A DNA stretch of 64,000 bases from Microbispora rosea (GTDB lineage: Bacteria; Actinomycetota; Actinomycetes; Streptosporangiales; Streptosporangiaceae), in assembly GCF_900156315.1 (NCBI RefSeq), contig NZ_FTNI01000033.1:45419-109418 (forward strand), written 5' to 3'. The notes under the pieces are model-generated. The model did not search any database. It was not told the origin of the DNA and saw only the letters and a program-made list of their open reading frames with translations. Of this stretch, positions 17,156-25,629 are shown in pieces. The translations under genes were made by a program, and so were the position numbers. Each line of letters begins with the position of its first letter. Position 1 is the first letter of the stretch.

Positions 17156-19855
17156 CTATGTCAGGTCTGCACAGTTTCGGGCGTCGGCGTCCCCGGCCGC
17201 GCCCGGCACCCACCGAACGTTCGCGAACGAGGCGGAGAACGCGCCGTCGGTGTAGACGAGGAACGGCGTGTTGACGTTCTCGAAGTCCAGGTTCGGCGAG
17301 AAGCAGGACACCGGGATCTTGACGGTCGCCTTCGTGCCCGCGGGCAGGTTCTGGAACAGCGACGTCGCCACTACCTCCGCGAAGCAGGGGTAGACGCAGT
17401 GCGCGCTGATCACCGTGCGGGCCGCCGGCGGCTGGTGGACGATCGTGTCGAAGACCAGCGCCGCATCGGCGTTCAGGTAGCCGCGCAGGTCGCTGCCGCC
17501 CGCGGGATCCTGCATGTAGAGCTGCGCCGCCCCTGCGCCGTTCCAGGTCGCCTTCAGCCCGTCGCCCTGAACGGTGACGTCCGACGGGACGACGGCGATC
17601 TCCGCGTGCGCCGCCTCGCCGTCCACGCCGATCTCCGTGCCGCCCCAGTTCTCGGCCGAGCCGATGTAGCTCTTGTACGGCGCCACGTCCTGGCGGTTGT
17701 AGACCTCCAGGTCCTCCGTCGCGGTGCCGCCGCCGCCCGTGCCGGAGCAGCCGGACCCGGGCGAGGTCTCGTCGAGTGTGCCGACCGACCCGGTCTGCCC
17801 GTAGCGCAGGCCGTAGCCCAGCGGGAAGAGCGGGTCGTAGCCCTGCTCACCCTGCTTCTGAGAGGGGGGATTCAGCGGCGACTGGCAGGCGCTCCTCGGC
17901 CACGAGTACGACAGCGTGCCCGTGTAGCCGGGGCCGCTGTCGCGGCTCCTGACCAGCAGGTCGGCCACGCCGCCGCCCTCGGTGCCGGGCAGCCAGGCGA
18001 CCACGAACGCGTCCGACCGGTTGAGCTCCTTGTTCACGTGCAGCGGACGGCCCGTGACGTAGACGGTGACGACCGGCGTGCCCTTGCCGGAGACCTTGTC
18101 GAGCACCGCGAGGTCGCCGGGGTAGAGAGCGGCCGCCTCCAGCGAGCGGCGGCCGAGGTCGCCCACGCCCTCGGCGTACGGCGTCTCGCCGATCACGGCG
18201 ATCACCGCGTCGTACGCGCCGGGGTCCACGCCGTCGGCCGTCTCGCTGAAGGTCACGTGGTCCGCGCCGAGGACCTCCCGCATGCCGCCCAGGATGGTCG
18301 TGCCGTTCGGGAAGTCGGCGTTGGTGTTGCCGGTGCCCTGCCAGCTGAGGGTCCAGCCGCCGGTCTGGTTCTGCATGCTGTCGGCGCTCTTGCCGACCAC
18401 CAGCACCTCCGACCGGGGGGACAGCGGGAGCACCTTGCGGTTGTTCTTCAGCAGGACCTGCGACTCCCGCACCGCCTTCCTGGCCAGCGCCCGCGCCTCC
18501 AGGGCCTTCGCCGAGCCCGCGCCGGGGCGCGCGGAGGGCTTGGGCGCGTCGAACACGCCCGCCCGCAGCTTCACCCGAAGGATGCGCGTCACGGCGTCGT
18601 CGATCCGGGACAACGGGATCTCCCCCGCCTCGACCTGGGCGATCGTGGTGGAGATGAACGCCTTCCAGTCGTTCGGCACCATCACCACGTCGATGCCGGC
18701 GTTGATCGCCCGGGCGCAGTTCGAGTTCGTGCAGCCGGCGACCTGGCCGATGCCGTTCCAGTCGGAGACGACCACGCCGTCGAAGCCCATCTTCCGCTTG
18801 AGCACCTCGGTGAGCAGTTTCTCGCTGCCGTGCACCTTGCCCTCGGTGATGCCGAGGTCCTCGTTGGTCCAGCTGTTGAAGGACGCCATGACGGTCTGCG
18901 CCCCTGCGGCGAGCGCGCCGTAGTAGCCCTGGCCGTGGATGTTGACCATGTCGGCCTCGGACGAGGGGTTGACTCCCTGGTCCTGTCCCTTGAGCGTGCC
19001 GCCGTCGCCGATGAAGTGCTTGGCCGTCGCGATCACGCCCCGGTCGCCCAGCCCGCGTGGGCCGCCGCCCTGGAGGCCGCGGACGACCTCGTAGCCGTAC
19101 GCGCGGGTGATGCGGGGGTCCTCCGAGTAGCCCTCGTACGTGCGGCCCCAGCGATCGTCCCTGACGACGGCGAGGGTGGGCGCGAAGGCCCAGTCCTGGC
19201 CGGTCGCGCGTACCTGTGCGGCGGTCGCGGCGCCGATGTCGTGCAGCAGGCACGGGTCGTGCGCCGCGCCGAGGCCGATGTTGTGCGGGAAGAGCGTCGC
19301 GCCGAAGACGTTGTTGTTGCCGTGGACGGCGTCGATACCCCAGATGACCGGGATCTTGGTCCTGGTGTTCACCGACGCCTGCCAGTACGCGTCGGCGAGG
19401 GCGAGCCAGTCCCCCGGGGCGGCGTGCTTGTCGCGGCCCGGCCAGGATCCGCCGCCGTTGAGCACGGAGCCGATGCCGTACTGCGCGACCTCCTCCGGAG
19501 TGATCGCGGAGATCTCCGGCTGGGTCATCTGGCCCACCTTCTCGGCCAGGGTCATCCCCGCGACGATCTTCGCGACGCGCCTCTCGTCGGCCGGGTTCCG
19601 CTTGATCTCGCTCGTGACGGCCGGCCAGTCGGGCAGCGCGGGCAGGCGCTTCTCGATGCGCGCGCAGCCGTGGTCCATGTCCGGCTTGCCGACCACCGGC
19701 CGGACCGCGGGATTTCCCGGGGGCTTCCCCGGCGGCCTCCCCTGCGGCTCGCCGGGGGGCGCCGCCGCGACGGCGCCCGGCAGCAGGGCGAGGCCGGCCA
19801 GGGCCGACAGCAGCCGCCGGCGGCCCGGCGGGCGGGGGGTGATGAGTCTGCGCAT
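17156..19855 (-). CDS. Secreted GH3 beta-glucosidase with C-terminal carbohydrate-binding-like domain (ExoP type)
   Basis: 899 residues. A signal peptide and a Pro/Gly-rich stretch (PPGEPQGRPPGKPPGNP) are followed by the GH3 barrel (IPVIWGIDAVHGNNNVFGATLFPHN split around 169-190; KHFIGDGGT at 279) with nucleophile Asp365 in VVVSDWNGIG. The GH3 C-domain and an ExoP-like jelly-roll domain follow (AAQLYMQDPAGGSDLRGYLN ... FLVYTDGAFSASFANVRW). This layout is that of exo-1,3/1,4-beta-glucanases and cellodextrinases that release glucose. The start at 19855 is preferred over 19975 because the promoter and operator occupy 19916-19956. Cellobiose-type control is likely from the operator. Confidence 0.92.
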   Translation of the reverse strand: MRRLITPRPPGRRRLLSALAGLALLPGAVAAAPPGEPQGRPPGKPPGNPAVRPVVGKPDMDHGCARIEKRLPALPDWPAVTSEIKRNPADERRVAKIVAGMTLAEKVGQMTQPEISAITPEEVAQYGIGSVLNGGGSWPGRDKHAAPGDWLALADAYWQASVNTRTKIPVIWGIDAVHGNNNVFGATLFPHNIGLGAAHDPCLLHDIGAATAAQVRATGQDWAFAPTLAVVRDDRWGRTYEGYSEDPRITRAYGYEVVRGLQGGGPRGLGDRGVIATAKHFIGDGGTLKGQDQGVNPSSEADMVNIHGQGYYGALAAGAQTVMASFNSWTNEDLGITEGKVHGSEKLLTEVLKRKMGFDGVVVSDWNGIGQVAGCTNSNCARAINAGIDVVMVPNDWKAFISTTIAQVEAGEIPLSRIDDAVTRILRVKLRAGVFDAPKPSARPGAGSAKALEARALARKAVRESQVLLKNNRKVLPLSPRSEVLVVGKSADSMQNQTGGWTLSWQGTGNTNADFPNGTTILGGMREVLGADHVTFSETADGVDPGAYDAVIAVIGETPYAEGVGDLGRRSLEAAALYPGDLAVLDKVSGKGTPVVTVYVTGRPLHVNKELNRSDAFVVAWLPGTEGGGVADLLVRSRDSGPGYTGTLSYSWPRSACQSPLNPPSQKQGEQGYDPLFPLGYGLRYGQTGSVGTLDETSPGSGCSGTGGGGTATEDLEVYNRQDVAPYKSYIGSAENWGGTEIGVDGEAAHAEIAVVPSDVTVQGDGLKATWNGAGAAQLYMQDPAGGSDLRGYLNADAALVFDTIVHQPPAARTVISAHCVYPCFAEVVATSLFQNLPAGTKATVKIPVSCFSPNLDFENVNTPFLVYTDGAFSASFANVRWVPGAAGDADARNCADLT

Positions 19856-19915
19856 GAACGTCCGTTCTCCAGGAGCCGCGTGGGCCGGATCGGGTGTTAC
19901 GGGCGTGTTGCGCAG

Positions 19916-19956
19916 ATCGTCACCCCGTAAGACCCATCGGTCAAGAGAGCGCTCTC
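19916..19956 (-). promoter_or_regulatory. GH3 promoter abutting a CebR/CelR-like operator
   Basis: On the minus strand, TTGACC (19944-19939) and GACGAT (19921-19916) are 17 bp apart. The perfect palindrome GAGAGCGCTCTC (19945-19956) touches the -35. It is a close variant of TGGGAGCGCTCCCA, the site of the cellobiose repressors CebR (Streptomyces) and CelR (Thermobifida). Derepression by cellobiose is the expected behaviour; no such repressor gene is in the window. Confidence 0.7.
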
Positions 19957-19984
19957 CAGCCCCGGCGGGCCCCACCGAGGATGA

Positions 19985-20662
19985 CTAGGAAACATTCCCC
20001 TCGGCGGGCGCGGAGTCGCCGATGGCATTTCCGGTGCGAGGCAGGACGCGCAGGACGGCCTCCCGGGACCCGGCGACCCGCAGACCTTGCTCCTCGGCGT
20101 CCGCGAGGCCGAGGCCGCCGCTGAGGAGGGCGAGGATGCGGGGCGGCGAGCCGGTGACGGTGGCGTCGGCGTCCGGGTCGGCGCCCAGGCGAAGCGAGAC
20201 CCGGCCGGCGTCGGCGTCGATCACCACACTCTGGTCCCCTGCGTGGATCTGGATCGAGGACGCGGGCCGATCGGGCTCGTGGTCGGTGAGGAACATCCGG
20301 ACAGGCAGGCGCAGCCACTGACCGCGGAAGGCGTCCTCGGCCCGGTGGTCGCGCATCAGGGGCACGCCCCAGCGGCCGAGCGCGTCGATCACCGGCGCCA
20401 GCCCGGCGCCGCGCTCGGTGAGCCGGAACAGGGTGGTGGCGATCGGCGGCGGGGCGTCCTCGCGTTCCACGAGCCCGGCGGCCTCCAGCTCGCGCAGGCG
20501 GTCCGCGAGCAGGTTGGTGGCGATCCCCGGCAGCCCGGAGCGCAGGTCGGTGTAGCGGCACGGGCCACGCGACAGGAGCTCACGCACGATCAACAACGTC
20601 CATCGATCGCCGACGACATCGAGTGCTTTGGCCACCGAGCAGTACTGACCATAGGAGCGCAT
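19985..20662 (-). CDS. HxlR-family transcriptional regulator with C-terminal SCP2-like domain
   Basis: 225 residues. The N-terminal HxlR winged helix has YCSVAKALDVVGDRWTLLIV, RYTDLRSGLPGIATNLLADR and a RLTERG wing. A second domain of about 100 residues (FRGQWLRLPVRMF ... ADATVTGSPPRILALLSG) resembles the SCP2 sterol-carrier fold seen at the end of related regulators and may bind a hydrophobic ligand. It is divergent from the MFS pump, with a 77-bp AT-rich gap between, so it very likely controls that pump and its coupled hydrolase. The ATG at 20662 gives the complete HTH. Confidence 0.9.
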   Translation of the reverse strand: MRSYGQYCSVAKALDVVGDRWTLLIVRELLSRGPCRYTDLRSGLPGIATNLLADRLRELEAAGLVEREDAPPPIATTLFRLTERGAGLAPVIDALGRWGVPLMRDHRAEDAFRGQWLRLPVRMFLTDHEPDRPASSIQIHAGDQSVVIDADAGRVSLRLGADPDADATVTGSPPRILALLSGGLGLADAEEQGLRVAGSREAVLRVLPRTGNAIGDSAPAEGNVS

Positions 20663-20698
20663 GGCCGGAGCCTACCATTCGACTTGAAACTATCACGT

Positions 20699-20725
20699 AG
20701 TCACTTGACTTTTTTGTCTTATAAC
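20699..20725. promoter_or_regulatory. Operator and -10 between HxlR gene and MFS pump
   Basis: AGTCA-ct-TGACT (20699-20710) is a 12-bp inverted repeat. TATAAC (20720-20725) is a good -10 for the pump gene, 14 bp before its ATG. The whole gap is unusually AT-rich. No convincing -35 was found at 16-18 bp, so activator dependence or a different spacing is possible. Confidence 0.5.
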
Positions 20726-20739
20726 TTTAGAAGTGCGTC

Positions 20740-22224
20740 ATGACCAATCTCGAAAGGCGGGCGGCCGCCGCGGGCGCGAGCGCGTCCCCAGGCCCGCCCC
20801 CCTTCACTCCTCCGCAGGGCGCGGGTGACCCGCGTGCCGTCTTCGCTGTGCTGGCGCTGGCCGTATTCGTTTCCACGCTCGACGTGTTCATCGTCAACAT
20901 CGCCGTTCCGGCCATCCAGGCCGACTTCACGGACTCCACCGTGGCCGGGGTGTCCTGGGTCCTGAACGCCTACGCGATCGTCTTCGCCGCGCTGCTCGTG
21001 CCCGCGGGCAAACTCGGCGACGTCGTCGGACGGCGGCGGGTCTTCATCGCCGGGTTGTTCGCGTTCGGCCTGGGCTCGGCGCTGTGCGCGGCGTCGCCGT
21101 CCCTCGGGTTCCTCATCGCCGCCCGCATCCTGCAGGGGGCCGGAGCCGCCGCGATCACCCCGGCCTCGCTCGGCCTTCTGCTGCCCTCCATCCCACCGCG
21201 GAGCCGGGCGGCCGCGATCGGCGTCTGGTCCGCCTTGGGCGCGGTCGGCGCCGCCTCGGGTCCGTCACTGGGCGGGCTACTCACCCAGGTGAGCTGGCAC
21301 TGGATCTTCATCGTCAACGTCCCCCTGACCGCGATCGTGCTCGCCGGCGCGTACCGCGTGCTGCCCGAGATCCGCGACCCCGCCCGTCCGCCCCTGCCCG
21401 ACGGTCTCGGGACCCTCGTCCTGATCGCCGCCGTCTCCCTCGCCACCCTCGGCCTCGTCCAGGGGCACGCGTGGAACTGGGACGCACGGGTGATCGGCTG
21501 TTTCGCCGCCGCCGTCGTGCTCGCGGCCGTGTTCGCCGCGCGCTCCCGGCGGCACCGCGCTCCGGTCCTGGAACTGAGCATCGTGCGCGTCCCGGCGTTC
21601 GCGCTGTCCGCCCTGTCAGCGGCCCTGTTCTCGGCCGCGTTCTCGGCGATGCTGCTCGCCAACGTGCTCTTCCTCACGGGGACCTGGCACTACTCGATCC
21701 TGCGGGCCGGGCTGGCCCTGACCCCCGGCCCCGTCGCGGCCGCCGTGTGCGCGCCGTTCGCCGGTAGGCTCGCGCAGCGCGTCGGCCCCGGCCTCGTAGG
21801 CGGTGCGGGCGCCCTGTTGTTCGGGATCGGATCGGGGATGTGGGTCGCGTTCATCGGTGCGGAGCCCGCCTACTGGTCGCTCTTCTTCCCCGCCATGCTC
21901 GTCGGCGGCGGCGGAGTGGGCCTCGCCCTGCCCGCGTTCACGATCGCGGCGACCGCCACTCTGGCGCCGCAGACGCTGGCCACCGGAATCGGCGCGCAGA
22001 CCATGTTCCGTCAGATCGGTTCGGCCCTCGGCGTCGCCGCCTTCGTCGCCGTCTTCGGCACCCCGACGGCGGCGACCGTGATCGGCGCTCACGACGACGT
22101 CCGCTGGTTCATGATCGCCGCGGCGGCCGGCGCCGCCCTCGCCCTCGTATTCATCCGGCGCCCCGGCGGCGCCGACCGGCATCCGGCGCACCGGCAGCGC
22201 GACCAGATCGGAGAAGAGGCATGA
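20740..22224 (+). CDS. MFS drug-efflux transporter (DHA2/EmrB-like, 14 helices)
   Basis: 494 residues. Landmarks are LAVFVSTLDVFIVNIAVP in helix 1, the loop GKLGDVVGRRRVF, and motif C-like GAVGAASGPSLGGLL. These place it with the 14-helix proton antiporters that export drugs, dyes or detergents. It stops in an ATGA overlap with the next gene, an MBL-fold hydrolase, so the two are translationally coupled. Regulation by the divergent HxlR protein is inferred from position. The substrate is not predictable, although the partner suggests a sulfate ester or related amphiphile. Confidence 0.92.
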   Translation: MTNLERRAAAAGASASPGPPPFTPPQGAGDPRAVFAVLALAVFVSTLDVFIVNIAVPAIQADFTDSTVAGVSWVLNAYAIVFAALLVPAGKLGDVVGRRRVFIAGLFAFGLGSALCAASPSLGFLIAARILQGAGAAAITPASLGLLLPSIPPRSRAAAIGVWSALGAVGAASGPSLGGLLTQVSWHWIFIVNVPLTAIVLAGAYRVLPEIRDPARPPLPDGLGTLVLIAAVSLATLGLVQGHAWNWDARVIGCFAAAVVLAAVFAARSRRHRAPVLELSIVRVPAFALSALSAALFSAAFSAMLLANVLFLTGTWHYSILRAGLALTPGPVAAAVCAPFAGRLAQRVGPGLVGGAGALLFGIGSGMWVAFIGAEPAYWSLFFPAMLVGGGGVGLALPAFTIAATATLAPQTLATGIGAQTMFRQIGSALGVAAFVAVFGTPTAATVIGAHDDVRWFMIAAAAGAALALVFIRRPGGADRHPAHRQRDQIGEEA

Positions 22225-23888
22225 ACGAAGAGATCGCGGCGCTCTCCCAGGTCGCCACGTGGCCGAACGCCGACCGGCGCACCAGGATCGTGCTGGCGAG
22301 CCAGTTCACGGCCGCCGGGCTCGACGCGGAGGGTTTCGGGTTCTTCGCGGAACTGTCGTCCCGGACGCCGCGCGACGGTCTCCTGCTGGCGCTCGCCGGC
22401 GCCTTCCAGTCCCGGTTGGACGGCCAGGCCGAGGCGGCGATCGCCAAGCTCGACGCCGCCACCACGCTGGACCTCGGGCTCCCCCACTACTACCGCGGGA
22501 TCTCCCTCGCCGGCCTGCCCGGGTGCGCGGGCCGCGCGGAGACCGTGGTCGCGGATCTGGAGTTCGTCCTCATGGTCAAGGAGCAGTTCCCGCCGGGCTT
22601 CATGCGGCCCGTCCACGCGGCGCTGGCACGCGCGTACGACCTGCTCGGACGCGCCGAGGACGCCGCGCGGGCACGCGGCCGGGCCGGTCACCTGATCACC
22701 GGCTACTGGGCGAATCCCGAGGACGGGTTCCGTTTCGTCCCCCCGCGCCTGGTCGAGCACGCACAGGGGGTCCACGTGGCGCAGGGCTACGACTTCGCCG
22801 ACGTCGGCTTCGTCGTCACTGGCACCGGGGTGGTCGCCGTCGACGCCGCCAGCACGCCCGAGCACGCGGCCGCGGCACTCGGCGCGCTCCGCGAGATCAC
22901 CGAGCTGCCCGTCACGCACGTGATCCTCACTCATGCCCATCTGGACCATGTCGGCGGCCTCGACGCCCTCACGGCCGACGGCGCCACGGTGATCGCCCAG
23001 GCGAACTTCCCCCGCGAGCTCGCGATCCAGAACTCCGGCCCGCCGCCGCTGGGCTACTACCTTCCGCGCGGCCACGGCCGCCAGGCCCACGTCGTCCCCG
23101 GCCGGCTGGTGGACGCCGTGGAGAAGCTGACCGTCGGCGGCGTGGACTTCACGCTCATCCCGATCGCCGGAGGAGAGACCGAGGACGGGCTGGTCGTCCA
23201 CCTCCCGGATCTGGGCGTGGCCTTCGTCGGCGACATGTGCATGCCCTATCTCGGCTCGCCGACCGTCGCGGAGGGCTCCGCGCAGGGCCTGTTCGACGCC
23301 ATGCGGGTCGTCATGGACCTGCGGCCGCGCACGCTGATCCACGGGCACCCGGCGCTGACCGAGAACTACCCCGTCGAGGCCTTCCCCGGACTGCTGGCCG
23401 CACTGCGCGACCTGGAGCGGATCACTATGGCCGGGATCTCGGACGGTCTGACGCTCGCCGAGATCCTGCGGCTCAACCACCTGCCGGACGTTCTCCGGGA
23501 CCACCCCGCCGCGGTGATGCCCTACCTGGTCACCCGCGACACCTTCATCCAGCGGGTGCACCGCGGGCGGACCGGCTACTGGCACAGAAGCGGCGAGGGC
23601 GTCGAGCGCTTCACCTCCGCCGAGCTGTCGGCCGCGCTGGACCTGCTGGGCGGCCGGAGCGCGGCGGCCTTCGTCACCGCGGGGCTCGAGCTCGCACGAC
23701 GCGGCGAGCATCCGCTGGCCCTGCACGTCGTCGACCTGGGCCTGCTCAGCCACGCCGGCGCTCCCGAGCTCGCCGGCCTGCGGCAGAGCCTGCTGGAGTC
23801 GATGGTCGCGCGGAACCAGCTGCTCAACCCGTTCAAGTTCATGCACTACGCCTCACTCGCCGGGCTCGAACTGGACCCGGCCGGCTGA
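22221..23888 (+). CDS. MBL-fold hydrolase of the alkyl-sulfatase type
   Basis: 555 residues. An N-terminal helical part (TPR-like, 30-170) precedes an MBL domain with an intact zinc motif THAHLDHVGG (His238, His240, Asp242, His243), GGETEDGLVVHLPD and FVGDM. A C-terminal helical dimerisation-like region (ELARRGEHPLALHVVDLGLL ... LLNPFKFMHYASL) follows. This resembles SdsA-type alkyl sulfatases, which release sulfate from detergents, but the order with a long N-terminal helical part is unusual, so the substrate is left open. It starts inside the MFS stop (ATGA). Pump and hydrolase plausibly form one detoxification unit. Confidence 0.8.
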   Translation: MNEEIAALSQVATWPNADRRTRIVLASQFTAAGLDAEGFGFFAELSSRTPRDGLLLALAGAFQSRLDGQAEAAIAKLDAATTLDLGLPHYYRGISLAGLPGCAGRAETVVADLEFVLMVKEQFPPGFMRPVHAALARAYDLLGRAEDAARARGRAGHLITGYWANPEDGFRFVPPRLVEHAQGVHVAQGYDFADVGFVVTGTGVVAVDAASTPEHAAAALGALREITELPVTHVILTHAHLDHVGGLDALTADGATVIAQANFPRELAIQNSGPPPLGYYLPRGHGRQAHVVPGRLVDAVEKLTVGGVDFTLIPIAGGETEDGLVVHLPDLGVAFVGDMCMPYLGSPTVAEGSAQGLFDAMRVVMDLRPRTLIHGHPALTENYPVEAFPGLLAALRDLERITMAGISDGLTLAEILRLNHLPDVLRDHPAAVMPYLVTRDTFIQRVHRGRTGYWHRSGEGVERFTSAELSAALDLLGGRSAAAFVTAGLELARRGEHPLALHVVDLGLLSHAGAPELAGLRQSLLESMVARNQLLNPFKFMHYASLAGLELDPAG

Positions 23889-23909
23889 CGGGTCGCGACG
23901 CCGCCTCGT

Positions 23910-23918
23910 GAAAGTTTC
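23910..23918. promoter_or_regulatory. GAAAGTTTC operator-like motif upstream of GH43
   Basis: The same 9-bp inverted repeat as in front of the GH27 gene. It lies 22 bp beyond the hydrolase stop, before a terminator-like hairpin and about 75 bp above the GH43 -35. Confidence 0.4.
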
Positions 23919-23926
23919 GGCTCTTC

Positions 23927-23951
23927 CGGCCCCGGAGGGCGGCCGGGGCCG
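23927..23951 (+). terminator. Hairpin after the MFS-hydrolase operon
   Basis: CGGCCCCGG (23927-23935) pairs with CCGGGGCCG (23943-23951), a 9-bp stem with a 7-nt loop. Confidence 0.6.
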
Positions 23952-23991
23952 AGGTCATCGCGTACGGGACGGCAGACGGGCGGGCCGGGTC

Positions 23992-24021
23992 TTGATCGCG
24001 TCCCCGGATCGTGTCTAAGGT
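23992..24021 (+). promoter_or_regulatory. Promoter of the GH43 gene
   Basis: TTGATC (23992-23997) and TAAGGT (24016-24021) are 18 bp apart, giving a predicted leader of about 113 nt before the GH43 ATG. Confidence 0.5.
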
Positions 24022-24140
24022 CCGGGGAGCCCCGAGGCCGAAGATCGGCACTCCGTCCCCCGCGGCCACGTGACGCCCGGCGCTTCGCCTGGCTCTGCCC
24101 ACGGCCCCGCCCGCCCGTCCATCCCCCAGGTGAGGCACCC

Positions 24141-25535
24141 ATGAGACGCATCCGCGCGTGGTTCACGGCGCTCGGCACGACCATCCTGATGATCGCCGGG
24201 CTGTTCGCGCCCGCCCCGGGGTTCGCCGCCGCCGCGACGCTCCACCCCGGCGTCCTGTGGTACGACACGGCGGGCAACCGGCTGCAGGCGCACGGCGCCG
24301 GGTTCTTCAAGGTCGGCTCGACGTACTACATGGTCGGCGAGGACAAGAGCGCCGGCGCCACGTTCACGGCGGTCGCCTGCTACTCCTCAACGGACCTGGC
24401 CACCTGGACCCGGGTGGGCAACGCGCTGAGCCGGCAGGGCAGCGGCGACCTCGCCGCGGGGCGCATCGTGGAACGGCCGAAGGTGATCTACAACTCGGCG
24501 ACCGGCCAGTACGTGATGTGGGTGCACATCGACAACTCCTCCTACAGCGACGCGCGGGCGGGCGTGGCCACCAGCCCGACGCCGTGCGGGCCGTACACCT
24601 ACCGCGGCTCCTCGCGGCCGCTGGGATTCGAGAGCCGGGATCTGGGCCTGTTCAAGGACGACGACGGCACGGCCTACCTGCTGACCGAGGACCGCAGCCA
24701 CGGCCTGCGCGTCGACCGGCTCTCCGCCGACTACACCCAGGCGGTGAGCACGACGGCGGTGCTCGCCGACCTGGAGTCTCCGGCGATGGTCAAGGTGAAC
24801 GGACGATACTTCCTGTTCGCCTCGCACCTGACCGGCTGGTCCACCAACGACAACGCCTACGCCACCGCGACCTCCCTGTCCGGGCCGTGGAGCGGATTCA
24901 CCACGTTCGCCCCCTCCGGCAGCCGCACGTTCGACTCCCAGACCTCCTCCGTCGTGCCGGTGTCGGGTTCGTCGGGCACCACGTACCTCTACGTCGGCGA
25001 CCGGTGGAACCCGAACGACCTCAACAGCTCGACGCCCGTGTGGCTGCCGCTCACGATCAGCGGCTCCACCGCCTCCATGAACGCGTTCTACGACTCCTGG
25101 ACCATCGACACGGCGACCGGCACTTGGGCGGCCCCACAGGCCCCGCAGAACTTCACGCTCGTCGGCGCCCAGTCCGGGCGCTGCCTCGACGTCGCCGGCG
25201 GCGCCGCGACCAACGGCTCGACCGTGCAGATCTACGACTGCAACGGCGGCGCGAACCAGAAGTGGTCCCTCACCTCCTCGGGCGAGCTGCGCACGTTCGG
25301 CGGGACGAAGTGCCTGGACGTGTTCGACCAGCGGACCACGGCGGGCGCGACGGTGGGCATCTGGGACTGCAACGGCGGCGACAACCAGAAGTGGACGGTC
25401 AACTCCACCGGCACCGTCGTCGGCGTCCAGTCCGGCCTGTGCCTGGACGTGAACGGCAACCAGACGACCAACGGCGCCAAGGTGCAGCTGTGGACCTGCA
25501 ACGGCGGCGCGAACCAGCGGTGGACCCGGGCCTGA
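24141..25535 (+). CDS. Secreted GH43 glycosidase with CBM13 lectin (exo-beta-1,3-galactanase-like)
   Basis: 464 residues. The signal peptide ends near GFAAAA. The GH43 five-bladed propeller runs to about residue 330, with HGAGFFKVGSTYYMVGEDK, VERPKVIYNSATGQYVMWVH and ESRDLGLFKDDDGTAYLL. The ERPKVIYN and MWVH blocks and the size resemble the exo-beta-1,3-galactanase group of GH43. A CBM13 with three QxW repeats (ANQKW, DNQKW, ANQRW) ends the protein. Expected role: releasing galactose from beta-1,3-galactan such as arabinogalactan side-stripped backbones, which fits the nearby alpha-galactosidase. The ribosome site GGTGAGG precedes the ATG. Substrate is inferred; another GH43 specificity remains possible. 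Confidence 0.85.
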   Translation: MRRIRAWFTALGTTILMIAGLFAPAPGFAAAATLHPGVLWYDTAGNRLQAHGAGFFKVGSTYYMVGEDKSAGATFTAVACYSSTDLATWTRVGNALSRQGSGDLAAGRIVERPKVIYNSATGQYVMWVHIDNSSYSDARAGVATSPTPCGPYTYRGSSRPLGFESRDLGLFKDDDGTAYLLTEDRSHGLRVDRLSADYTQAVSTTAVLADLESPAMVKVNGRYFLFASHLTGWSTNDNAYATATSLSGPWSGFTTFAPSGSRTFDSQTSSVVPVSGSSGTTYLYVGDRWNPNDLNSSTPVWLPLTISGSTASMNAFYDSWTIDTATGTWAAPQAPQNFTLVGAQSGRCLDVAGGAATNGSTVQIYDCNGGANQKWSLTSSGELRTFGGTKCLDVFDQRTTAGATVGIWDCNGGDNQKWTVNSTGTVVGVQSGLCLDVNGNQTTNGAKVQLWTCNGGANQRWTRA

Positions 25536-25589
25536 GGCTCCCCAGCCACAGCTGCGGGACGAACCGCCTGCCGCAGTAGTCGATGGGCT

Positions 25590-25624
25590 CCCGCGGTTCC
25601 CCGCCACTGGCGGGGAACCGCGGG
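25590..25624. terminator. Very strong bidirectional terminator
   Basis: A perfect 16-bp stem (core CCGCGGTTCCCCGCC, 25591-25605, with 25609-25623) and a 3-nt loop act between the convergent GH43 and epimerase genes. Confidence 0.85.
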
Positions 25625-25629
25625 GCCGG

